A DNA stretch of 64,000 nucleotides, from contig JAFXFF010000012.1 of the NCBI GenBank assembly GCA_017520705.1, forward strand, positions 62,001 through 126,000. The letters are read 5' to 3'. Positions 27,589 through 37,840 of the stretch are shown here, piece after piece; the stretch's first letter is position 1; each line of letters opens with the position of its first letter. The notes under the pieces were generated by a model. That model was not told where the DNA came from. It did no database searches and worked only from the letters and a program-made list of their open reading frames with translations. Both the position numbers and the translations under genes were made by a program. The stretch is from Clostridia bacterium. Lineage in GTDB: Bacteria > Bacillota > Clostridia > Oscillospirales > Acutalibacteraceae.

Positions 27589-28740
27589 ATGCCGTATACT
27601 GTGATGATGGTGGCCGCCGCAGGCGGCTCTACCCGTATGGGACAACCCAAACAGCATATTCTGTTAGGCGAGCACCCCGTGCTGATCCACACCCTGCTGG
27701 CGCTGCAGCTGGTGGAGGCGGTGGACGAGATCTTGCTCATTGCCCGCCCTGAGGACCACGACACCTTTGCCGCCCAAGCGAAAGCGGCGGGGGTCAGCAA
27801 GCTGAGCCGCATCGTGGCGGGAGGTGCTACCCGCCAACAGTCGGTGGCAAACGGCTTGGCGGCTCTGCCCGCCGAGGCCACCATCGTGGGTATCCACGAC
27901 GGCGCACGGCCACTGATTGACCCCGACACCGTAGCCGCCGTGATCGCCACGGCGGCGGAGTGTGGAGCGGCGGCGGTGGCGGTGCCGGTGAAGGACACCC
28001 TCAAGCGCACCGACGAGAATGGTATTGTCATCGACACTCCCGACCGCGCCCATCTGTGGCGGGTGCAGACACCCCAGGTGTTTGACCGTGCCGCCCTGTG
28101 CGCCGCCATGGAGACGGCGATGGCTGAGGGCAAGGACTACACCGACGACTGCCAGCTGATGGAGGCGGCAGGACACGCCGTAAAATTGGTGGCGGGATTG
28201 GATACCAACTTCAAACTGACCACGCCGGAGGACATTCGGCTGGCGAAAGCGCTGATGAAGGAGGAGAAACCTATGCGCATCGGACACGGATACGACGTAC
28301 ACCGCCTAGTGGAGGGGCGTGACCTCATCCTCGGCGGTGTGAAGATCGAGTATGAAAAGGGTCTGTTGGGTCACTCCGACGCGGACGTGCTCACCCACGC
28401 GGTGATGGACGCCCTGCTGGGTGCCGCCGCCCTGGGCGACATCGGCAAGCTGTTCCCCGACAACGCCCCCGCCTACAAAGGAGCGGACAGCATCGCGCTG
28501 CTGCGCCGCGTGGTGGAGCGTGTGGATGAAGAAGGCTTTGCCGTTGGCAACATCGACGCCACCATTCTGTGCCAGCGGCCCAAGTTGGCGCCTCACATTC
28601 CGCAAATGCGGCAGATCATCGCCGACGCCTGCGGCGTGGACGTGAAATGCGTCAGCGTCAAGGCCACCACCGAGGAGGGTCTCGGCTTCACCGGCACCGG
28701 CGAGGGCATCGCCGCACACTGTGTGTGTCTGTTGGGGTAA
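27589..28740 (+). CDS. ispDF: Bifunctional IspD-IspF isoprenoid synthesis enzyme
   Basis: Fusion of two non-consecutive enzymes of the methylerythritol phosphate pathway. Residues 1 to about 225 are IspD (2-C-methylerythritol 4-phosphate cytidylyltransferase) with the nucleotide-binding [14 protein letters not shown] and HDGARPLI; residues about 229-383 are IspF (2,4-cyclodiphosphate synthase) with the metal-binding GHGYDVHRL and [19 protein letters not shown]. The internal IspF starts with [10 protein letters not shown] in frame, without a stop between, so a single polypeptide is expected. ATG at 27589 follows AAAGGAGG. The length, 383 residues, matches known IspDF fusions. Confidence 0.95.
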   Translation: MPYTVMMVAAAGGSTRMGQPKQHILLGEHPVLIHTLLALQLVEAVDEILLIARPEDHDTFAAQAKAAGVSKLSRIVAGGATRQQSVANGLAALPAEATIVGIHDGARPLIDPDTVAAVIATAAECGAAAVAVPVKDTLKRTDENGIVIDTPDRAHLWRVQTPQVFDRAALCAAMETAMAEGKDYTDDCQLMEAAGHAVKLVAGLDTNFKLTTPEDIRLAKALMKEEKPMRIGHGYDVHRLVEGRDLILGGVKIEYEKGLLGHSDADVLTHAVMDALLGAAALGDIGKLFPDNAPAYKGADSIALLRRVVERVDEEGFAVGNIDATILCQRPKLAPHIPQMRQIIADACGVDVKCVSVKATTEEGLGFTGTGEGIAAHCVCLLG

Positions 28741-28754
28741 TACGAATATAAAAC

Positions 28755-28784
28755 CGCCTCTATCCAACGGGATAGAGGCGATTT
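28755..28784 (+). terminator. ispDF terminator
   Basis: 11-bp stem CGCCTCTATCC / GGATAGAGGCG followed by ATTTT, 15 bases after the stop codon. Confidence 0.85.
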
Positions 28785-28805
28785 TGCGTTGGAACGACGG
28801 AACGA

Positions 28806-28912
28806 CAATCCCTCCGTCAAAAATCAAAGATTTTTGACACCTCCCTTTACACAAGGGAGGCGCGCCGTTAACGCGGCTACGGGCGGCAGATTGCCGCCCC
28901 TACGATGTTAAG
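28806..28912. repeat. Palindromic interspersed repeat, full copy
   Basis: Order of parts: CAATCCCTCCGTC, an inverted repeat (CAAAAATC / GATTTTTG), ACACCTCCCTTTACACAAGG with AAGGGAGG, CGCGCCG-TTAA-CGCGGC, then GGGCGGCAGATTGCCGCCCC-TACG. It shares the outer parts almost exactly with the copy at 62180-62280, while the inner inverted repeat differs in sequence but keeps its pairing. Confidence 0.8.
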
Positions 28913-28924
28913 GTAGCATAAGCA

Positions 28925-29968
28925 TTACTCAAGCAGTGCTTTAAAATCATCACGCTCACGGATGGGGTCGAAATCGGAGCGATTTAGACTCGCCCGATAA
29001 CTGTCCAATGGCGTGTCAGCGGAGTCGCTGACTGGCTTTTCGCCGCCCACCAAATCAAACAGCGGCGCAGTGTACCGATAGTGGTCTTGCTTGGAAAATA
29101 AGGTGTCCTGCTCGGCGTGGTGGCGGGCTTTGGTCAGCGCGACCACGGCTTCGTCATACTTCTGTTCGCCACACAGAAAAAACGCCTTGTCGATGAAATT
29201 ATAGGTCAACAGATTGTGATGAAATTGGAAATTTCCATCGGGGAATAAAGAATACAAAACCTGCTCGATGGCATTACACTCCACCAAAGTTTTGCAACCC
29301 AACTGAAGCGACAAGATGAACGCCCTTAATTTGTTCTCGGAAAGGGTCTGACAATGCTTTTTCTTTTCTGCTCCCTCCAAACACCAAACCAGTAGGTCGT
29401 CCCGCTTTTCTTCGTCCTCTTCGGTGAGAGCATACTGCTTGGCGCTTTCCAAATCTCTTTTCCAGTGATAGGACAACACAATGCCGTGCAAGGCTCTGTC
29501 GTGGAGTTCCTTTGGAGGGTGGCTGTCCAAAACAATCTTGTAATGTTTGATGGCGCTGTCCAACAAACGATGGTATTCTTCCTCGCTCTGCTCCAGCCGA
29601 TCAAAGGCGACGTAGTACTCCGCTGATGCCAGCCACTCCACATACTCCATATTGCCGGGGTACTCCGCCACCGCTTGAACGGCAATCTGATAATTGGTTT
29701 CTTTATCGTCGTGTTTCCAATACTCAAAAAACGCCTCGTCAAACTCCGCTTTGCGCATATCTTTTTGATAGGTGTCCATACTGAGCAAATAATCGGTGGT
29801 GACACCAAAAAGATTCGCCAGCGGCGGCAAAAGAGAAATATCCGGCATGGCCGCACCCGTCTCCCAACGGCTCACCGCCTGCGGGGAAATGTTCAAAAGC
29901 TCCGCTAATCTCTCTTGAGTCATATTATTTTTTGTCCGCAGATTTTTAATGATATGTCCAAACGTCAT
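28925..29968 (-). CDS. Xre-family regulator with a long C-terminal helical domain
   Basis: Helix-turn-helix regulator of unknown target. Residues about 5-60 form a Cro/CI-type HTH (LRTKNNMTQERLAELLNISP, then QAVSRWETGAAMPDISLLP). The remaining 280 residues are helical with repeated pairs of helices (for example EYHRLLDSAIKHYKIVLDSH), like TPR-containing regulators that sense peptides or other ligands. ATG at 29968 with AAAGGAG gives 347 residues; the longer frame to 30007 passes through the promoter region. A TATACT (-10) lies about 50 bases upstream and a perfect 8-bp palindrome GACCGGTC at 29993-30000 could be its own operator. Its base composition is somewhat richer in A and T than that of its neighbours. 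Confidence 0.88.
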   Translation of the reverse strand: MTFGHIIKNLRTKNNMTQERLAELLNISPQAVSRWETGAAMPDISLLPPLANLFGVTTDYLLSMDTYQKDMRKAEFDEAFFEYWKHDDKETNYQIAVQAVAEYPGNMEYVEWLASAEYYVAFDRLEQSEEEYHRLLDSAIKHYKIVLDSHPPKELHDRALHGIVLSYHWKRDLESAKQYALTEEDEEKRDDLLVWCLEGAEKKKHCQTLSENKLRAFILSLQLGCKTLVECNAIEQVLYSLFPDGNFQFHHNLLTYNFIDKAFFLCGEQKYDEAVVALTKARHHAEQDTLFSKQDHYRYTAPLFDLVGGEKPVSDSADTPLDSYRASLNRSDFDPIRERDDFKALLE

Positions 29969-30143
29969 AAACAAAAGCTCCTTTCTGTTTTTGACCGGTC
30001 TATCCATAGTATAGCAGAAAAATGGTGTTTTTCCACCTCCCGTTAGTTGAGAGGAGGTAAATTTAAAATTGAGTTTGCTGTTTCGTGGAGATACCCCGTC
30101 ACCTGACCGATTTTGACGGCGGGATTTTCGTGAAAAAAGAGTG

Positions 30144-30176
30144 AAAAGCCTCTATCCTATATGGGTAGAGGCTTTT
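30144..30176. terminator. Terminator upstream of the spoIIA region
   Basis: 14-bp stem AAAAGCCTCTATCC / GGGTAGAGGCTTTT with one G-U pair, T-run on both strands. It lies in the 373-base gap between the Xre gene and spoIIAA, with no gene directly upstream on the + strand; it may belong to a lost gene or to the adjoining repeat. Confidence 0.75.
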
Positions 30177-30189
30177 CTGCGTTTGTGGG

Positions 30190-30282
30190 GTGTCCCCCCC
30201 GTCTGTGGCTACGCCACAGCCCCCCCTTTTTAGGCAAGAGGGGCTTTCGGGCGGTCGAGGACGCCCGCCCCTACAATGTCGC
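30190..30282. repeat. Palindromic interspersed repeat, diverged copy
   Basis: TGTCCCCCCCGTC, inverted repeat CTGTGGC-TAC-GCCACAG, CCCCCCCTTTTTAGGCAAGA, GGGGC, then GGGCGGTCGAGGACGCCCGC-CCCTAC. Same order of parts as the 28.8- and 62.2-kb copies. Confidence 0.7.
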
Positions 30283-30341
30283 CACAAGATGGATTGTATA
30301 TTTTTGTCGAAAATGGGAATACTTGGAAAGGATGTGAGAGT

Positions 30342-30677
30342 ATGCAACTGGAACTGACGCGGGAGGGCGGCAATCTCACCGCCGCCCTCATCGGAGAACT
30401 GGACCACCACGCCGCCGCCGAATTGCGGCAACGTATCGACACCGCGGTGCTGTCCTGCCGTCCACGGCGGCTGATCATCAACCTTGAACGACTCACCTTT
30501 ATGGACTCGTCGGGTATCGGACTCATCATGGGGCGGTATCGGCTGATGGCCTCGCTGGGCGGCGAGGTGCGGCTCAGCGGGACAAGCCCGCGGATGGAGC
30601 GAATGATCCGTCTGGCAGGCTTAGACAAACTACCCATTTGGGAGGAAAGGAAGAATGAACATGAAACCCATCAATGA
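30342..30677 (+). CDS. spoIIAA: Anti-sigma F factor antagonist SpoIIAA
   Basis: STAS-domain protein that releases sigma F in the forespore when unphosphorylated. The 111-residue product has the classic STAS fold, with the phosphorylatable serine in TFMDSSGIGLI and the start MQLELTREGGNLTAALIGELD. ATG at 30342 is preferred over an in-frame start at 30276, because of GAAAGG upstream and the family N-terminus. It overlaps spoIIAB by 23 bases. In Bacillus this operon is read by sigma H; the sequence AAGATGGATT / GTCGAAAAT at about 30285-30313 could be such a promoter, but the match is weak. Confidence 0.93.
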   Translation: MQLELTREGGNLTAALIGELDHHAAAELRQRIDTAVLSCRPRRLIINLERLTFMDSSGIGLIMGRYRLMASLGGEVRLSGTSPRMERMIRLAGLDKLPIWEERKNEHETHQ

Positions 30678-31101
30678 GATGAAAGTGACCTTTCTCAGCC
30701 GCTCCACCAACGAGGGCTTTGCCCGGGCGGCGGTGGCGGCATTCGCCGCCCAGCTGGACCCGGCGGTGGACGAGCTGGCGGATCTGCGCACAGCGGTGAG
30801 CGAAGCGGTGACCAACGCCATCGTCCACGCCTATCCCGATCGCTTGGGGTTGGTGACGCTGACGGTGCGACTGTATGAAAACGGCAAAATCCAGGTGCAG
30901 GTGAAGGACAAAGGGCGAGGCATCCCCGACGTGGCCAAGGCCATGGAGCCGCTGTATACCACTGGTGGCGAGGAACGGTCGGGACTGGGATTCTCGGTAA
31001 TGGAGAGTTTTACAGACCGCCTGCGGGTGCGCTCGACACCGCATAAGGGCACTACCGTCACTATGGAGAAATACATAGCACCGCGGGTGAAGGGACGATG
31101 A
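30655..31101 (+). CDS. spoIIAB: Anti-sigma F factor / serine kinase SpoIIAB
   Basis: GHKL-type serine kinase that holds sigma F and phosphorylates SpoIIAA. The 148-residue product has the N-box AVSEAVTNAIVHAYP, the G1 box DKGRGIPDVAKAMEP and the G2 region GEERSGLGFSVMESF. GGAGG lies 5-9 bases before the ATG at 30655 (a second ATG at 30661 is possible). It overlaps both neighbours (23 and 4 bases), indicating translational coupling in the spoIIAA-AB-sigF order. Confidence 0.95.
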   Translation: MNMKPINEMKVTFLSRSTNEGFARAAVAAFAAQLDPAVDELADLRTAVSEAVTNAIVHAYPDRLGLVTLTVRLYENGKIQVQVKDKGRGIPDVAKAMEPLYTTGGEERSGLGFSVMESFTDRLRVRSTPHKGTTVTMEKYIAPRVKGR

Positions 31102-31751
31102 GTCGTGACAGCTTTGTCTGCGACAATTTGGGGTTGGTGCACGCCTGCGCCAAGCGATTTGCGGGGCGGGGCATCGATTATGACGACCTGTTTCAGGCGG
31201 GGTGCGTGGGGCTGGTGAAGGCGGTGGACGGCTTTGAGCCTGAGCGGGGACTATGTTTCTCCACCTATGCGGTGCCACTGATTTTGGGCGAAATGCGCCA
31301 CCTTTTCCGCGAGGGGGGCGCCGTCAAGGTCAGCCGCTCTCTGCGAAGCTTATCACTGCAGGTGGGGCGGCTGAGAGAGAAACTGCTCAGCACCCACGGC
31401 AGAGAGCCCACAGTGGAAGAACTGGCCGCCGAGTTGGGAATTGAACCCGCGTTAGCCGCCCAGGCGGTGTGTGTGTCACTCCCCCCCATTTCCCTCACCC
31501 GACAAGAGGAGGGTGAGGAGGGGCAAATAGACCTGCCCTGCGACTCGCCCGAGGAAAGCGTGACGGACAAACTGGCGCTACGGCAGGTGCTAAGCGAGTT
31601 AGAACCGCGGGATCGGGCGCTGATCGAGATGCGATATCTGCGGAAAATGACCCAACAGACAGTCGCAGATGTACTGGGAATGACGCAGGTGCAAGTGTCG
31701 CGCAGAGAGCGAACGATATTGATGAAAATGCGAAAGCAATTGTTAGAATGA
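31098..31751 (+). CDS. sigF: RNA polymerase sporulation sigma factor sigma F
   Basis: First forespore-specific sigma factor of endospore formation. The 217-residue product shows sigma region 2 (DYDDLFQAGCVGLVKAVDGF, STYAVPLILGEMRH), region 3 (SRSLRSLSLQVGRLREKL) and region 4 (YLRKMTQQTVADVLGMTQVQ). It starts inside the last codons of spoIIAB (ATGA). Together with the two upstream genes it shows that this organism makes, or descends from, an endospore former. Confidence 0.95.
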   Translation: MSRDSFVCDNLGLVHACAKRFAGRGIDYDDLFQAGCVGLVKAVDGFEPERGLCFSTYAVPLILGEMRHLFREGGAVKVSRSLRSLSLQVGRLREKLLSTHGREPTVEELAAELGIEPALAAQAVCVSLPPISLTRQEEGEEGQIDLPCDSPEESVTDKLALRQVLSELEPRDRALIEMRYLRKMTQQTVADVLGMTQVQVSRRERTILMKMRKQLLE

Positions 31752-31793
31752 GCCTTGTTTGCAATACGATAATTGTGAAAGATATAGGGCCAC

Positions 31794-31829
31794 AAAAAGA
31801 GCCTGTGCCGTTTGGCACAGGCTCTTTTT
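31794..31829. terminator. Bidirectional terminator between sigF and glgA
   Basis: Perfect 16-bp stem AAAAAGAGCCTGTGCC with loop GTTT and T-runs on both strands; convergent genes on each side. Confidence 0.92.
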
Positions 31830-31837
31830 GACGAAAA

Positions 31838-33259
31838 TTATTTCACCAATTCCTTATACATACGGATATAGGTGTTGGCGGAACGACCCCAGGTGAAGTC
31901 CTGGGTCATGCAACGCTCACGCAGGAGTTTAAGATCGGGCTTATTGTAATACGCACCGATGGCACGGTCAATGGCAGCCAGCATATCGTCAGCGTTGTAG
32001 GTCTTGAAGGTAAAGCCAAAGCCACCATCTTCGCCACAGTCCACGATGCTGTCCTTAAGGCCGCCGGTCTCGCGGACGATGGGAAGAGTGCCGTAGCGGC
32101 AGGCCACCATCTGGGCCAAGCCGCAGGGCTCGCTCTTGGAGGGCATCAGGAAGATGTCCACGGAGGCGTAAATCTTGCGGGCCAGCTCGGGAACGAAGCC
32201 GGCGCAATAGCAGAACTTATCAGGATACTTGTTCTGAATCTCGCGGAAGTAATTCTCATAAACCCACTCTCCAGAACCCAGCACCACCATCTGGATGTCC
32301 CGCTGCAGCAGGGTGTCCATAATGTACTTGACCAGATCCAGGCCCTTGTGGGAGGTGAGACGGGTAACCATACCAATCAGCGGCACATCGTCACGCTGGG
32401 GCAGGCACAGGCGCTCCTGCAAAGCTTTCTTGTTAATTGCCTTGCCCTCGGTGACGTCCTCAACCGAGAAATTGTGGACGATATTGGGATCGGAGACAGG
32501 GTTGTAACCATCAGTGTCGATACCGTTGAGGATGCCCTGTAGTTTCCATCGACGGGCGTTGAGGATGGGATCCAGACCCCAAGAGAACCAGGGATCGAGG
32601 ATCTCCTCGGCGTAGGTGGGGCTGACGGTGGTCACGCGGTCGGCGGTCTCGATGCCCGCCTTCATAAAGTTGACACAGCCGTCGTACTCCAGCAGCTGAC
32701 GGTGCTCGGGGGGAATGCCCAGCACGTCCTCCATCAGCTCCATACCGTACTTGCCCTGATACTGGATGTTGTGGATGGTGAGCACCGTCTTGATGCCCTC
32801 GAAGCCCTCGCGGTTCGCGTAGAAGATGTGGTAGAACAGCGGCACCAGCGCGGACTGCCAGTCGTTGGCGTTGATGACGTCCGGCTTGAAGCCGATGTGG
32901 GGCAACATCTCCAATACGGCGCGGGAGAAAAAGGCGAAGCGCTCGGCGTCGTCGTAGTGGCCGTAGAGACCCTGACGCTTGAAATAATACTGGTTATCCA
33001 GCAGATAGTAGATAACGCCATCCACCTTAGCCTCAAACACGCCGCAATACTGCCGGCGCCATGCCACCGGCACAGACAAGCTGGTGAGGAAAGTCATCTT
33101 CTCACGCAGATGCTGCGGGATATTCTCATAGAGCGGCATCACCACGCGGCAACCTACCAAGCGAGCACGAATCGCCTTGGGTAGAGATCCGGCCACGTCC
33201 GCCAAACCGCCGGAGGCGGCAAAGGGAAGCGCCTCGCTGGCTACGTACAATACTTTCAT
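31838..33259 (-). CDS. glgA: Glycogen synthase
   Basis: GT5 family ADP-glucose dependent glycogen synthase, cytoplasmic. The 473-residue product begins with MKVLYVASEALPFAASGGLA; the ADP-glucose binding loop, KTGGL in many relatives, is ASGGLAD here as in other Clostridia. The C-terminal GT-B domain has VTRLTSHKGLDLV and the catalytic-side motif PSKSEPCGLAQMVA. Last gene of the glgB-glgC-glgD-glgA run, 39 bases after glgD. Confidence 0.96.
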   Translation of the reverse strand: MKVLYVASEALPFAASGGLADVAGSLPKAIRARLVGCRVVMPLYENIPQHLREKMTFLTSLSVPVAWRRQYCGVFEAKVDGVIYYLLDNQYYFKRQGLYGHYDDAERFAFFSRAVLEMLPHIGFKPDVINANDWQSALVPLFYHIFYANREGFEGIKTVLTIHNIQYQGKYGMELMEDVLGIPPEHRQLLEYDGCVNFMKAGIETADRVTTVSPTYAEEILDPWFSWGLDPILNARRWKLQGILNGIDTDGYNPVSDPNIVHNFSVEDVTEGKAINKKALQERLCLPQRDDVPLIGMVTRLTSHKGLDLVKYIMDTLLQRDIQMVVLGSGEWVYENYFREIQNKYPDKFCYCAGFVPELARKIYASVDIFLMPSKSEPCGLAQMVACRYGTLPIVRETGGLKDSIVDCGEDGGFGFTFKTYNADDMLAAIDRAIGAYYNKPDLKLLRERCMTQDFTWGRSANTYIRMYKELVK

Positions 33260-33297
33260 TATGATTCACTCCTTGTATTCACACGGGTGGGAAGCCA

Positions 33298-34410
33298 TTA
33301 AACAATGGAATTCTTGGCAATGTAGACGGGATAGCTCTCAGAGCCCTGCAAGGTGACGCCGCCGCGGATGGCCACGTTCTTGTCCACGATGATGTTGGAC
33401 AGCTTGCAGTGGTCGCCCACCGTCACGTTCTGCATCACAACGCAATTCTCCAATTGGGCGTGGCGGCTGATCTTAACCCCACGGAAAATGATGGAATTCT
33501 TCACCTTGCCGTCCACATGGGCACCGTCGCCCACCAGACAGTTGGTGACCTCGGCGTGGAGGCCGTACTGCACGGGATCGCAATCCTTTAGCTTGGTATA
33601 CACAGGACGGTGATGGGGGAACAGCTGACTGCGGACCTCGTCCTCCAGCAGGGCCAGGTTGGCGTTGAAATAGCTCTCTGTGGAGTAGATGGGCATCACC
33701 AGAGAGGAGGCCACGTAACCACAGATCTTCAACTCGTCCAGACGGCGCTGGAGAATGTCGCGCTCGAAATGATAGAGGTTACGGGCGGCAGCCTCGGTGA
33801 TGGTGCGCAACAGCCAATCCTTACGCATCACATAAACGCCGGTGCCGTAATAGGCAGTCTGGTCCGCGATGCGGCCCAAAAGCAGGTCGGTAACGTGGCA
33901 GGATGCGTCCATGGTCAGCACGGGGATGTCCGCCAGCTTGGGCACCGCGCCGTGGCGGCACACCATGGTGACGTCGGCGCCGCTATCCACGTGAGCCTTA
34001 ATCAGGGCGTCGTAATCCATGCTGGTGACCATATGGCAATCCGCCAGGATGACCAGTTCCTCCTTGGAATGATTCAGGAAGGGAATCACATCCACGAGAG
34101 AGCCGATGCGGCCCTGATACATAGCGTCATCGCTGCTGCGGGGAGGCAGGAAATACAGGCCCTCGTTCTTACGAGACAGATCCCACGCCTTACCGCTGCC
34201 CAGATGGTCCATCAGGGACTGGTAGTTACTCTTGGTGATGACGCCCACCTTGGTAATGCCCGCATTCACCATAGCGGACAAGGGGAAATCGATGAGGCGA
34301 TACCGGCCGCCGAAGGGCAGAGAGCCCATGGAGCGCACTGCGGTACCGTCACGGAAGGACTCGTCATGCATATTGGCAAAAATCAAACCCAAAGCACTGT
34401 AATTACGCAT
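33298..34410 (-). CDS. glgD: Glucose-1-phosphate adenylyltransferase, GlgD subunit
   Basis: Regulatory partner of GlgC in Firmicutes. The 370-residue product has the nucleotidyltransferase fold and a C-terminal beta helix, but lacks the GGxGxRL nucleotide-binding loop at its N-terminus ([20 protein letters not shown] instead), as known for Glg[21 protein letters not shown] is present. It overlaps the end of glgC by 8 bases, fitting a GlgC-GlgD hetero-oligomer. Confidence 0.94.
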   Translation of the reverse strand: MRNYSALGLIFANMHDESFRDGTAVRSMGSLPFGGRYRLIDFPLSAMVNAGITKVGVITKSNYQSLMDHLGSGKAWDLSRKNEGLYFLPPRSSDDAMYQGRIGSLVDVIPFLNHSKEELVILADCHMVTSMDYDALIKAHVDSGADVTMVCRHGAVPKLADIPVLTMDASCHVTDLLLGRIADQTAYYGTGVYVMRKDWLLRTITEAAARNLYHFERDILQRRLDELKICGYVASSLVMPIYSTESYFNANLALLEDEVRSQLFPHHRPVYTKLKDCDPVQYGLHAEVTNCLVGDGAHVDGKVKNSIIFRGVKISRHAQLENCVVMQNVTVGDHCKLSNIIVDKNVAIRGGVTLQGSESYPVYIAKNSIV

Positions 34411-35635
34411 TTGCGCTCACCTCCTCGCCGTCTTTCACATCTGCTTCAATCATACTCTTGGCCAGCACCTTGCCGCCCTTACCGACCTTAACGCCGGAGG
34501 CGACCACAGCCACGCCCCAACGGGACAGATCGTCGATCTCCTCGGGAGCTTCGCCAACAACAGCGTCCTCGCCCACCTCAACGTCTTCGGCGAGGATGGC
34601 GTACTGCACCTTGGCGCCCTTACGCACCACGGAGCCGGGCATCAAGATGGACTGGACGATCTCTGCGCCCTCTTCAATGGTGACGCCGGCGAAGATGACG
34701 GAGGACTCAACCTTACCGTGGATGGCACAGCCCTCGGTGATGGAGGAATTCTGCACCTGAGAGGTGGCAGACAGATACTGGGGCGGCATACCGGGGTTGC
34801 GGGAATAGATCTTCCAGGTGGGGTCCGCCAGATCCAGAGGAACGTTGGGATCCAGCAGGTCCATATTGGCCTCCCACAGGGAGTCGATGGTACCCACGTC
34901 CTTCCAGTAGCCGTCGAAGCGCCAGGCAAACATCTGCTCGCCGGCATTCAGCATCGCAGGCAGCACGTTCTTACCAAAGTCGTTCTGGGAGGTGGAATCT
35001 TCTTCGTCGGCGATGAGGTACTTACGCAGCTTCTCCCACGTGAAGATGTAGATACCCATGGAAGCCAAGGTGCTCTTGGGCACGGCGGGCTTCTCGTCAA
35101 ACTCATAAATAGAGCCGTCGGGGTTGGTATTCAGAATACCGAAGCGGCTGGCCTCCTCCTTGGGCACGTCCAGCACGGCGATGGTGCAATCGGCACCCTT
35201 TTCCTTATGGTAGGCCAGCATATCGCTGTAATCCATCTTATAGATGTGGTCGCCGGACAGCACCAGCACGTACTCGGGGTCGTAGCGCTGGATAAAATCG
35301 ATGTTCTGATAGATGGCGTTGGCAGTACCCTTATACCAATCGGCGCCCTGATTGCGCTGATAAGGGGGCAGGACGTGGACACCGGCGTCCATGCGGTCCA
35401 GATCCCAAGGCTGACCGGAACCGATGTAATCATTCAACTCCAGGGGCTGATACTGAGTGAGCACGCCAACCGTCTCGATACCGGAATTGACGCAGTTGGA
35501 CAGAGGAAAGTCGATGATGCGGTACTTACCGCCGTAGGGCACTGCCGGCTTGGCAATGCGACGGGTCAGCGCGTACAGACGACTGCCCTGGCCGCCAGCC
35601 AGCAGCATGGCGACACATTCTTGCTTACGAAACAT
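34403..35635 (-). CDS. glgC: Glucose-1-phosphate adenylyltransferase, GlgC subunit
   Basis: Makes ADP-glucose from glucose-1-phosphate and ATP, the committed step of glycogen synthesis. The 410-residue product has the N-terminal loop [20 protein letters not shown], then [20 protein letters not shown], the catalytic aspartate in [14 protein letters not shown], and [10 protein letters not shown]; the C-terminus is a left-handed beta helix. It lies 2 bases after glgB and overlaps glgD. Confidence 0.96.
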   Translation of the reverse strand: MFRKQECVAMLLAGGQGSRLYALTRRIAKPAVPYGGKYRIIDFPLSNCVNSGIETVGVLTQYQPLELNDYIGSGQPWDLDRMDAGVHVLPPYQRNQGADWYKGTANAIYQNIDFIQRYDPEYVLVLSGDHIYKMDYSDMLAYHKEKGADCTIAVLDVPKEEASRFGILNTNPDGSIYEFDEKPAVPKSTLASMGIYIFTWEKLRKYLIADEEDSTSQNDFGKNVLPAMLNAGEQMFAWRFDGYWKDVGTIDSLWEANMDLLDPNVPLDLADPTWKIYSRNPGMPPQYLSATSQVQNSSITEGCAIHGKVESSVIFAGVTIEEGAEIVQSILMPGSVVRKGAKVQYAILAEDVEVGEDAVVGEAPEEIDDLSRWGVAVVASGVKVGKGGKVLAKSMIEADVKDGEEVSANA

Positions 35636-35637
35636 GG

Positions 35638-37593
35638 TTAATTCTCCTCCTCTTTGTTTTGGGATACGGCTCTTGCCTTAGCCAAAGCCTCTGCTTTCTT
35701 CTTGGGGTACGGGTAGGCGCGTTTTTTCTTCAGCACCAGCACCGACAGAGGCGGCAAGGTCAGTGCCGCCGACTGGTCAAAGCCGTGCATAGGCTCGGGG
35801 TCGGTCTTGATCCGTCCGTTTACGGCGTTGGTACCGCCAAACTCGGCCAGATCGGAATTGAACAGCTCCACCCACTCACCGTAAACGGGGAGTCCGATGC
35901 GGTAGCCCTCTCGCTTAACGGGGGTGAAGTTGCACACCACCACCACCTCGTTGCCCTTCTTGTCGATACGGCGGAAGGAGATGACGCTCTGGGCGTTGTC
36001 GTCCGCCGCGATCCAGCGGAAGCCCTCCCAGGAGTAATCGTCCTCCCACAAAGCGGGAGTCTGACGATAGAGGTGATTGAGGGTGCGGACGTAATGGCGG
36101 GTCATACGGTGGCTCTCATAATCGAGAAGCAGCCAATCCAGACCACTTTGATAATCCCATTCTTTAAACTGGCCGAACTCGCTACCCATAAACAAGAGCT
36201 TTTTGCCCGGGTGGGTCATCATATAGCCCAGGAAGGCACGCAGACCCGCAAACTTCTCCTCGTAAGTGCCGGGCATCTTGTTGATGAGCGACCCTTTCCC
36301 GTGGACCACTTCGTCGTGGGAGATGGGCAACACGAAATTCTCGGAGAAGGCGTACATCAGAGAAAAAGTAATGAGATTATGATTGTCCTTGCGGAAGAAA
36401 GGGTCAAGGCAGGTGTAACGAATCATATCGTTCATCCAGCCCATATTCCACTTGAAGTTGAAACCCAAGCCGCCGTCGGAGGTGGGCTTGGACACCATAG
36501 GCCAAGCAGTGGACTCCTCCGCGATCATCATGGTGTTGGGATAGTGGGCAAAGACGGTCTCATTGAGCCAGCGGATGAAATCCACCGCCTCCAGATGCTC
36601 GTGACCGCCGAAGCAGTTAGCCACCCACTCGCCGTCCTTACGGTTATAGTCCAGATACAGCATAGAGGCCACCGCGTCCATACGGATGCCGTCGATATGG
36701 TATTCCCCCAGCCAATACATCACGTTGGAGATGAGGAAGGAGCGTACCTCGGGACGGCCGTAATCGAACACGCAGGTGCCCCACTCCTTATGTTCACCCT
36801 TGCGGGGGTCGGCGTACTCGTAGCAGGGGCCGCCATCGAAGTGGAAGAGACCCGCGGCGTCACGGGGGAAGTGGGCGGGCACCCAGTCGAGAATGACACC
36901 CAAGCCCGCCTGATGGCAGGTGTCCACGAAGTACATAAAGTCCTCGGGGGTGCCGTAGCGGCTGGTGGGGGCGTAGTAGGCCAGCACCTGATAGCCCCAG
37001 GAGCCGTCGAAGGGGTATTCGGAGATGGGCATTAACTCGATATGGGTGTAGCCCATATCCAGCACATAAGGCACCAATTCCTCCGCCAGCTTGCGATAGG
37101 AAAAGTGGTTGCCGTCGCCGTAGGTACGCCAGGAACCGGCGTGAACTTCGTAGATGTTGACCGGCTTGTCGTAGGGAGCTACCTTGGCAGCCTGCCAAGC
37201 GGCGTCGTGCCACTCGTAGCCGCCCACCTCGTAGACGCGGGAGGCGGTGCCGGGACGGGTCTCCACGTGGACGGCGTAGGGGTCGCACTTATCCACCGCC
37301 GTGCCGTCCTGTCCCACCACGTGATATTTGTAGCAGGCATAGAGACTGATATTCTGCACCGTGGTCTCCCAGAAGCCGCCCTCCAGCCACATCATAGGCT
37401 GGGCGTCGGGATTCCATCCGTTGAACTCACCAATCAGCGAGACCGACCTGGCATTGGGCGCCCACACACGGAATACGTAGCCGTTATCCCCTGCGTAGTG
37501 ACAGCCAAGCCAGCGGTAGGCGTCGATGGAGGTGCCGGCGTGAAACGCAGCCATTTGCTCCTGCAGCGTCACGCCGTTATCGTACAAATTCAT
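35638..37593 (-). CDS. glgB: 1,4-alpha-glucan branching enzyme
   Basis: GH13 branching enzyme creating alpha-1,6 links in glycogen. ATG at 37593 with AAAGGAAG upstream gives 651 residues, [20 protein letters not shown]; the open frame runs on to 37929 but would pass through the promoter. An N-terminal CBM48 domain is followed by the catalytic barrel with the nucleophile region [16 protein letters not shown], the acid [10 protein letters not shown] and the transition-state motif [12 protein letters not shown]. The C-terminus carries a lysine-rich tail. First gene of the glycogen operon. Confidence 0.96.
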   Translation of the reverse strand: MNLYDNGVTLQEQMAAFHAGTSIDAYRWLGCHYAGDNGYVFRVWAPNARSVSLIGEFNGWNPDAQPMMWLEGGFWETTVQNISLYACYKYHVVGQDGTAVDKCDPYAVHVETRPGTASRVYEVGGYEWHDAAWQAAKVAPYDKPVNIYEVHAGSWRTYGDGNHFSYRKLAEELVPYVLDMGYTHIELMPISEYPFDGSWGYQVLAYYAPTSRYGTPEDFMYFVDTCHQAGLGVILDWVPAHFPRDAAGLFHFDGGPCYEYADPRKGEHKEWGTCVFDYGRPEVRSFLISNVMYWLGEYHIDGIRMDAVASMLYLDYNRKDGEWVANCFGGHEHLEAVDFIRWLNETVFAHYPNTMMIAEESTAWPMVSKPTSDGGLGFNFKWNMGWMNDMIRYTCLDPFFRKDNHNLITFSLMYAFSENFVLPISHDEVVHGKGSLINKMPGTYEEKFAGLRAFLGYMMTHPGKKLLFMGSEFGQFKEWDYQSGLDWLLLDYESHRMTRHYVRTLNHLYRQTPALWEDDYSWEGFRWIAADDNAQSVISFRRIDKKGNEVVVVCNFTPVKREGYRIGLPVYGEWVELFNSDLAEFGGTNAVNGRIKTDPEPMHGFDQSAALTLPPLSVLVLKKKRAYPYPKKKAEALAKARAVSQNKEEEN

Positions 37594-37660
37594 CCGTCTT
37601 CCACTTCCTTTCGGGCACGGGACAGGATACACTGCCCCAAGAATACATTTATACTCTTTT

Positions 37661-37689
37661 ATTGTAGCAGTGTATTTGCGAAATTGCAA
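37661..37689 (-). promoter_or_regulatory. Promoter of the glycogen operon
   Basis: Minus strand TTGCAA (37684-37689), 17-base spacer, TACAAT (37661-37666), about 70 bases before the glgB start. The rest of the 247-base gap up to polA holds only the polA terminator and AT-rich sequence. Confidence 0.78.
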
Positions 37690-37800
37690 GCGGTTTTTGT
37701 ATAGTTTGTTACAAACTTTTTGGCGAATTTTTGGATATTTTGGCAGATTTGCCATATCTTTACGGGGCGAAATGGCAATCCTGCACAAGAGGACAAAAAA

Positions 37801-37830
37801 GACGCCCCAACGGCACAGCGTTGAGGCGTC
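37801..37830 (-). terminator. polA terminator
   Basis: 12-bp stem GACGCCTCAACG / CGTTGGGGCGTC (minus strand, one mismatch), followed by TTTTTTGTCC. It separates polA from the glycogen promoter. Confidence 0.85.
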
Positions 37831-37840
37831 ATTGAGAGTA

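Noticed and set aside
35659..37035. Long + strand open frame opposite glgB
   Set aside because: glgB shows all catalytic motifs of GH13; the antisense product has none and no ribosome binding site.
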